From: Beaufortia kweichowensis | Lineage: Eukaryota; Chordata; Actinopteri; Cypriniformes; Gastromyzontidae | Reading direction: 5' to 3' | Assembly: GCA_019155185.1 (NCBI GenBank) | Contig: CM032807.1 | Location: 14,730,200 to 14,794,199, forward strand | DNA length: 64,000 bases | Shown here: positions 59,762 to 64,000 of the stretch, piece by piece | Layout of the letters: each line of letters begins with the position of its first letter | How positions within the stretch are numbered: position 1 is the stretch's first letter | Notes under the pieces: generated by a model | Databases searched by the model: none | Seen by the model: the letters and a program-made list of their open reading frames with translations, nothing else | Told to the model about the DNA's origin: nothing | Position numbers and translations under genes: made by a program

Positions 59762-62728
59762 GATTTGAACACTATTTACTCCCATATTTTATTTCATAGT
59801 ATGTAATTAGTATACAGTATGATTTGATACTTAATGATCATTTCTTTCAGACATACTGTTTAGGTAGGTGGTATGACATCATAAACATAAGAAAGAATGT
59901 TCCAAAATGTTCAAAATGTTAAAGTATATATTTCGTAATTCACTATTTGCCATTTCATGTTATTTAAGTTTTTTGGGGGGTGACAACCAAACAGATAAGC
60001 ATTTTCAAGTGGGCTAAAACATGCGCCGTGATATTAGATCGATCTACTGTTTTGTCCACAATCATTTTGTATGTTGACTGCTACTATAACTGCAATATCT
60101 GCAGGAATGTTTCGTGGACATTTTCCCCACGTCTGTCTCCATATGACACTCACAGCTCTTACTTCACCCTCTTTTGTTTGTCAAGACCACCTGCATTATT
60201 CTCAGCATTCACCTCAACATCAGGAGGAGCTTCTGAAGACATGAAAACACACAACTTGTGCTTGAGATGCTCTCTGTAGAAGAGGGTAAACACACTTCAA
60301 CTCGGAACAATAGCTGTTCTCTTCCTCTCCATCTGTGACGGAGGGTTCTTCACAGAGAGAGATACTCAAGAACATCAAGATGAATTCACATGGTCTCTGC
60401 GAAAGACACATTCATCTCGGGTATATAAGAAGAAAGTTTTCTTGTTTACGTACAGCATTTAGGACAATGTAAATAATTTGTTTTTATAATACAATACATA
60501 TAAATTTAGTAAAATTAGCTAATTTAATTTGATTTGTGGGTTAATTCATCCCTAAAAGAGTAACTAACTTTTACTAAACTACTTACTAAAAAGCAAAAAC
60601 ACTCAGTATATGTTATTTAGCATTTTTGTCTGAAAAATAAGCTGTAATTTTACTGACTACACAGCTGTAATACCCTATTACATAACGGCCACCTTCTAGT
60701 CACTAAAAGTGGTTGTTGTGAGATTGAAACTGATCTGGTGTCAGTGTGATATTCATAAAGGTTACTGCTTTCCCGTCTTTACATTAGCTTGGGTAGTTCA
60801 GGTCAGAACTCAAGCCCCTCCCATTCCTGTACTTCAGCCAATCAACTCTTTATCTTGTGGTCGGGGGGGGTTTGTTGCCAGAGTAATAAAGATCAGACGA
60901 TGGTGCCTCCTCTGATGTTTTACAGGTTGATAATTGTATCTGTAAAACATTACCAGTGAAAATAATCTAGATAATTCCGACTGGTAAATAAACAGATCTC
61001 TTCATCTGTAAAATGATTCTCCCTGTGCTCTCTATATCATTTTTACTCTTAACATTAAATCATAAGTCGACCCTATTTAACATGTCATTGGTCTTACTGT
61101 GCATCAGTTTAAGTTTGGCTAAAGACAAAATCTAATCTTCATCATTTTTTTATAAAAATGGAACGACTTTCATTTTCAGCTGTAATGATTAAGGCCATGC
61201 AGGCTATTATTAAGCAACAGCCAAATAGTTTATTTTTTCAGGCTACTGAAATGGTAATGGAGCCTTTGTTATTTTTTTTTCTATGTAAAATTAAATGCAT
61301 CTTAATATTAATGTAATCAGAGGTGTGTAGTAAAACGCTACCCTAAACATCCCTGTACATAAAGAAATTGAACCAAATTGGGCAGATTCAGAAACACAAA
61401 AAAAATCATCTGAGCAGATGACAGATCACTAAACCACTGTCATGCTCTACTTTTGACATCACAGAAATTTAGGAGAAACAAGAAACAGATCCGTGATGTT
61501 TTGGTTAATGCTAGCGATACAGATAAAAGAGTATAAAAGTGTGTTTGTGAAAGAAACTGCAATAATACCATTTATTTGAAGTTTATATCTGTATATTTGT
61601 TTACTTCTATTGAATACGTGAAGCTGCTTTGCAACAATGCAAAACTGTGAAAAACACTATAAAAATACATTTGAACTGCATTAAATTGAAAGTGACTAAT
61701 CATCATGAACTTTTTCTAAATCAGATCCACACGAATAACTTCGACTTTTCATTAAATACTTATTTACTCAAATGATTTATTCTCACTCATTATACAATAC
61801 TAAATATAAATTCCAACGAAACAGTAATTATTACCATTATTACACAGAAGAATCATTATTCTTCTGAAGAATTGTTATACTTCACTTTTAATGGATTACA
61901 AATCTTGTTTTCCCAATAATTCAATGTAATTGTCACAAGTCTGTGAGTATTATACTTTTATTATGTCGACTTTGAGTTTGTAGTGCTGTTACGTTCCTCT
62001 TTCACCTTGATGCGTCTTGTCTCTCTGGTTAATCTTTGTGTATTTAAGCCCTCTTATTTGCTGTGGTTATTATTACGTCTTGTTCATTTTATGGACTGTG
62101 ATGTGTTCTTTGTTTTTCATTTGTTCTGGGTTTATTTCATTAAAACTACATTTGGATCGTAACCCCTGCCTCCTGAGACTCCTTTACATTACAGCAATAA
62201 AGATTATGTCATTAATAGCAATAACAAAGGAATGAAATGTTACCATTGCGCTGAGATTCTCTTGAGAGTGAACTTGACCTTCATCCACCTCAAATACAGC
62301 TTCTGGTGTTGTTCCAATCCTCCACAACCATCAGTAACACTCATCTGCCTCCATTCTGGTATGAAGGCAGATAAAATCACGTCCCACCCTATTTTTTTCC
62401 TCATCGAAAGCTTCTCTCAGAAATATGTCACATTGCAGAAGTATAATGGATTGTAAATGCTCTTTCATGTTGACGGTAAAGGAGAACTGGACAGATAGAG
62501 GCATTCCTGCGTTTATGACCTATAGTGTGATGGAGATGACATGAAGGTACATTAGGCCTGTCTGTCAGTATTTGAAACAGACAGGAAAAGCTGAAAGAAT
62601 GTCTTTGTGTTTGTGAGTGTCAGTCCTCTGGCTGCAGGCAGTCTAGTTCTCATGTTTATGGGTCATGTCCAAACAAAGTCTCCTTCATCTCTTTACAGTT
62701 TCTTCTCTTACATATCAGGCCTCAACTT

Positions 62729-62756
62729 GCTCTCTCTCGCTCTCTCTCTCTCTCCC
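62729..62756. repeat. (CT)n microsatellite, short
   Basis: A CT run with a single CG interruption. Confidence 0.85.
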
Positions 62757-63003
62757 TTTTGCTATCTCTCCAATCAACCTGTCCATATGAAAGCAGTGGA
62801 CAGAGGTGTTAACTCCTAATACTAACCTATTCTGAAATGTTGTAAACTGATCATATAATTATGAGTTATTTTATGTGACTATTCATACGCAGTATCTATT
62901 ATGCAGATTATTCATATTTTTAATAAAATAAAGATGAAAATTCTAACTTAAAACATTAAAAAATAAAAAATTCTAGTTTAATTTGATTTTAATTTTGCAT
63001 TTA

Positions 63004-63060
63004 TACATTTATGCATTTGGCAGACACTTTTCTCCAAAACGACTTACAGTGCATCCAAGG
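63004..63060. repeat. Teleost repeat core fragment
   Basis: TACATTTATGCATTTGGCAG, then ACACTTTTCTCCAAAACGAC and TTACAGTGCATCCAAGG is the best-preserved core copy in the window. Confidence 0.65.
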
Positions 63061-63579
63061 TATTTTAAGCAATTGTATTCCTTTTATTTCACTATTCACT
63101 TTAATATTTTGTAGTTGAATTTTAATCTAATCATGACAAACTATAAATTGATAGAAAGACTCAAGATTTTATAACAACTACACAGACCAATTTTTATAAC
63201 AAGAAATATTAACAAAACAAATTTTAAAACATGCTAATGTTACTGTAATTTATAAAAATACCTTAAATGAATTTTTTTAAAGACTTAAAAATGTTTGGAA
63301 AAATATATAAAAAAAAAAAAATGTAGTTTAGGCTTTTATGTGCTTAATCAATTTTTGCTGTGACAGTTTTCAATGATTTTGAGATTGAGTTTATGTTTCT
63401 TTTTGTGTTTTTAAATCAAGATCATCATGTATAAACATGTTTTATAAACTTGCTTTGCCATTAATAAAGACGTAAATGTAATACTTTCCATACTCTGTTT
63501 CGTTACATTTATTGTTCCATGCTAAAAGTATTTACTATAGGCCTCAATGCTGCCTAAATAACGGAGAATGTGCAAAAAA

Positions 63580-64000
63580 CGACAAAGCTGGAGTTTAAAT
63601 GTGTGAGAAAAGCAGGGTGGCACACAGGTCCCTTTGTATATGACACCCAGCCCCCAAAATGATGATATTTTGAAATCAAATCCTATTCTCCTGTGAAGAC
63701 GGGGGGAAGCTTTCATTAAAATTTTTCATGCATGCAAATCTTTCTCACAAAGAGACAGATATTTCGCTCTATTTTTTGCCAACATTTGTGCGAGAAAATC
63801 CTGAGAAAATCCATCAAATCCTTTGAAAATCCAATAATATTTGCATAGAGCTTAAAACATGCAAAGTCACTGAATATGAATTAAAGTGAAAGCCCCCGAC
63901 TTATGCATTAAAATGGATTCTCACTCCTACAGGTAAATCCAAATCAGGGTCTTTGGTTAAATGGTGCTTGTCCGATGGACAAAAAATGTAAAACGCAAGC
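63580..64000. promoter_or_regulatory. Candidate conserved block with inverted octamer pair
   Basis: It contains ATGCAAAT at 63732-63739 and its reverse complement ATTTGCAT at 63839-63846, plus TGAATATGAATTAAAGTG near 63871. Sequence texture is repeat-free and continues to the window edge. POU-factor binding is inferred from the motif only. Confidence 0.3.

Larger units (their letters stand above)
23891..64000. other. Gene-poor region downstream of bcl11b
   Basis: About 40 kb with no supported gene on either strand. Open frames here are at most about 155 codons and have no recognisable domains, and many fall inside repeats or candidate regulatory blocks. AT-rich unstructured DNA fills 24060-24480, 25700-26070, 28290-29080, 30380-30800, 35000-36100, 36900-37500, 39300-39900, 42080-42640, 43800-44400, 48280-48700, 49500-50100, 51500-51960, 52540-52860, 53000-53300, 54480-55480, 59780-60000, 60420-60700, 60930-61980 and 62820-63480. 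Between these are repeat copies and GC-richer islands listed separately. Long gene deserts rich in conserved enhancers are a known feature around BCL11B in vertebrates. Confidence 0.6.

Overview
This is vertebrate nuclear DNA from a ray-finned fish, most likely a cyprinid-type teleost. Coding sequence is sparse and split by a long intron with GT/AG boundaries. The rest is AT-rich and carries many short inverted-repeat elements of families familiar from carp and zebrafish genomes, for example the TTAA-flanked AAAGGAATAGTTCAC hairpin and the TTCTTTTGTGTTCTGCAGAAG element. There is no bacterial, viral or plasmid gene organisation. The species cannot be fixed from the sequence.

The window holds one recognisable protein-coding gene, a + strand BCL11-family zinc-finger transcription factor. 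Two of its exons are visible: an internal exon at 4642-4983 (human exon 2 equivalent) and the large last coding exon at 19670-21627. The C-terminus, with the order KEVYRCDIC, WHGEHLLT and an EQA-type tail, groups it with BCL11B (CTIP2) rather than BCL11A. Teleosts usually keep two bcl11b copies, and this one looks like the more diverged. The short first coding exon was not found and presumably lies upstream of base 1. No equivalent of the optional human exon 3 was found. Exons 2 and 4 join in phase 1 to give an uninterrupted GKDEPSSY junction, as in the short human isoform.

Layout: 1-4641 is probably the end of intron 1. 4642-4983 is exon 2. 4984-19669 is a 14.7 kb intron with several transposon-derived hairpins, a 166-bp CT tract and some moderately GC-rich, homeobox-motif-rich blocks that look like candidate conserved non-coding elements. 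19670-21627 is the last coding exon. About 2.2 kb of probable 3' UTR runs to a poly(A) signal at 23867. From about 23.9 kb to the end there is no supported gene. That stretch alternates repeats with candidate regulatory islands (about 24.5-25.0, 27.5-28.3, 32.6-33.7, 41.1-41.7, 42.6-43.5, 44.5-45.0, 55.9-56.5, 58.2-59.3 and 63.6-64.0 kb), which fits the gene-poor regulatory neighbourhoods known around developmental regulators such as BCL11B.

I found no evidence of a wholly new system. The most interesting leads are: (a) tandem nuclear-receptor half-sites downstream of the gene (DR1 and DR4 at 24.5 kb, and a TGACCT/TGACCT/TGACCA triplet at 58.3 kb), notable because BCL11 proteins are COUP-TF partners; (b) protein-level divergence of this paralog; (c) a local duplication of about 165 bp at 29.4 and 30.2 kb; (d) a repeat family with a recurring YGRD-x-FSQNLK reading frame. 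Assignments of non-coding blocks are inference from base composition and motifs; no alignment could be run.
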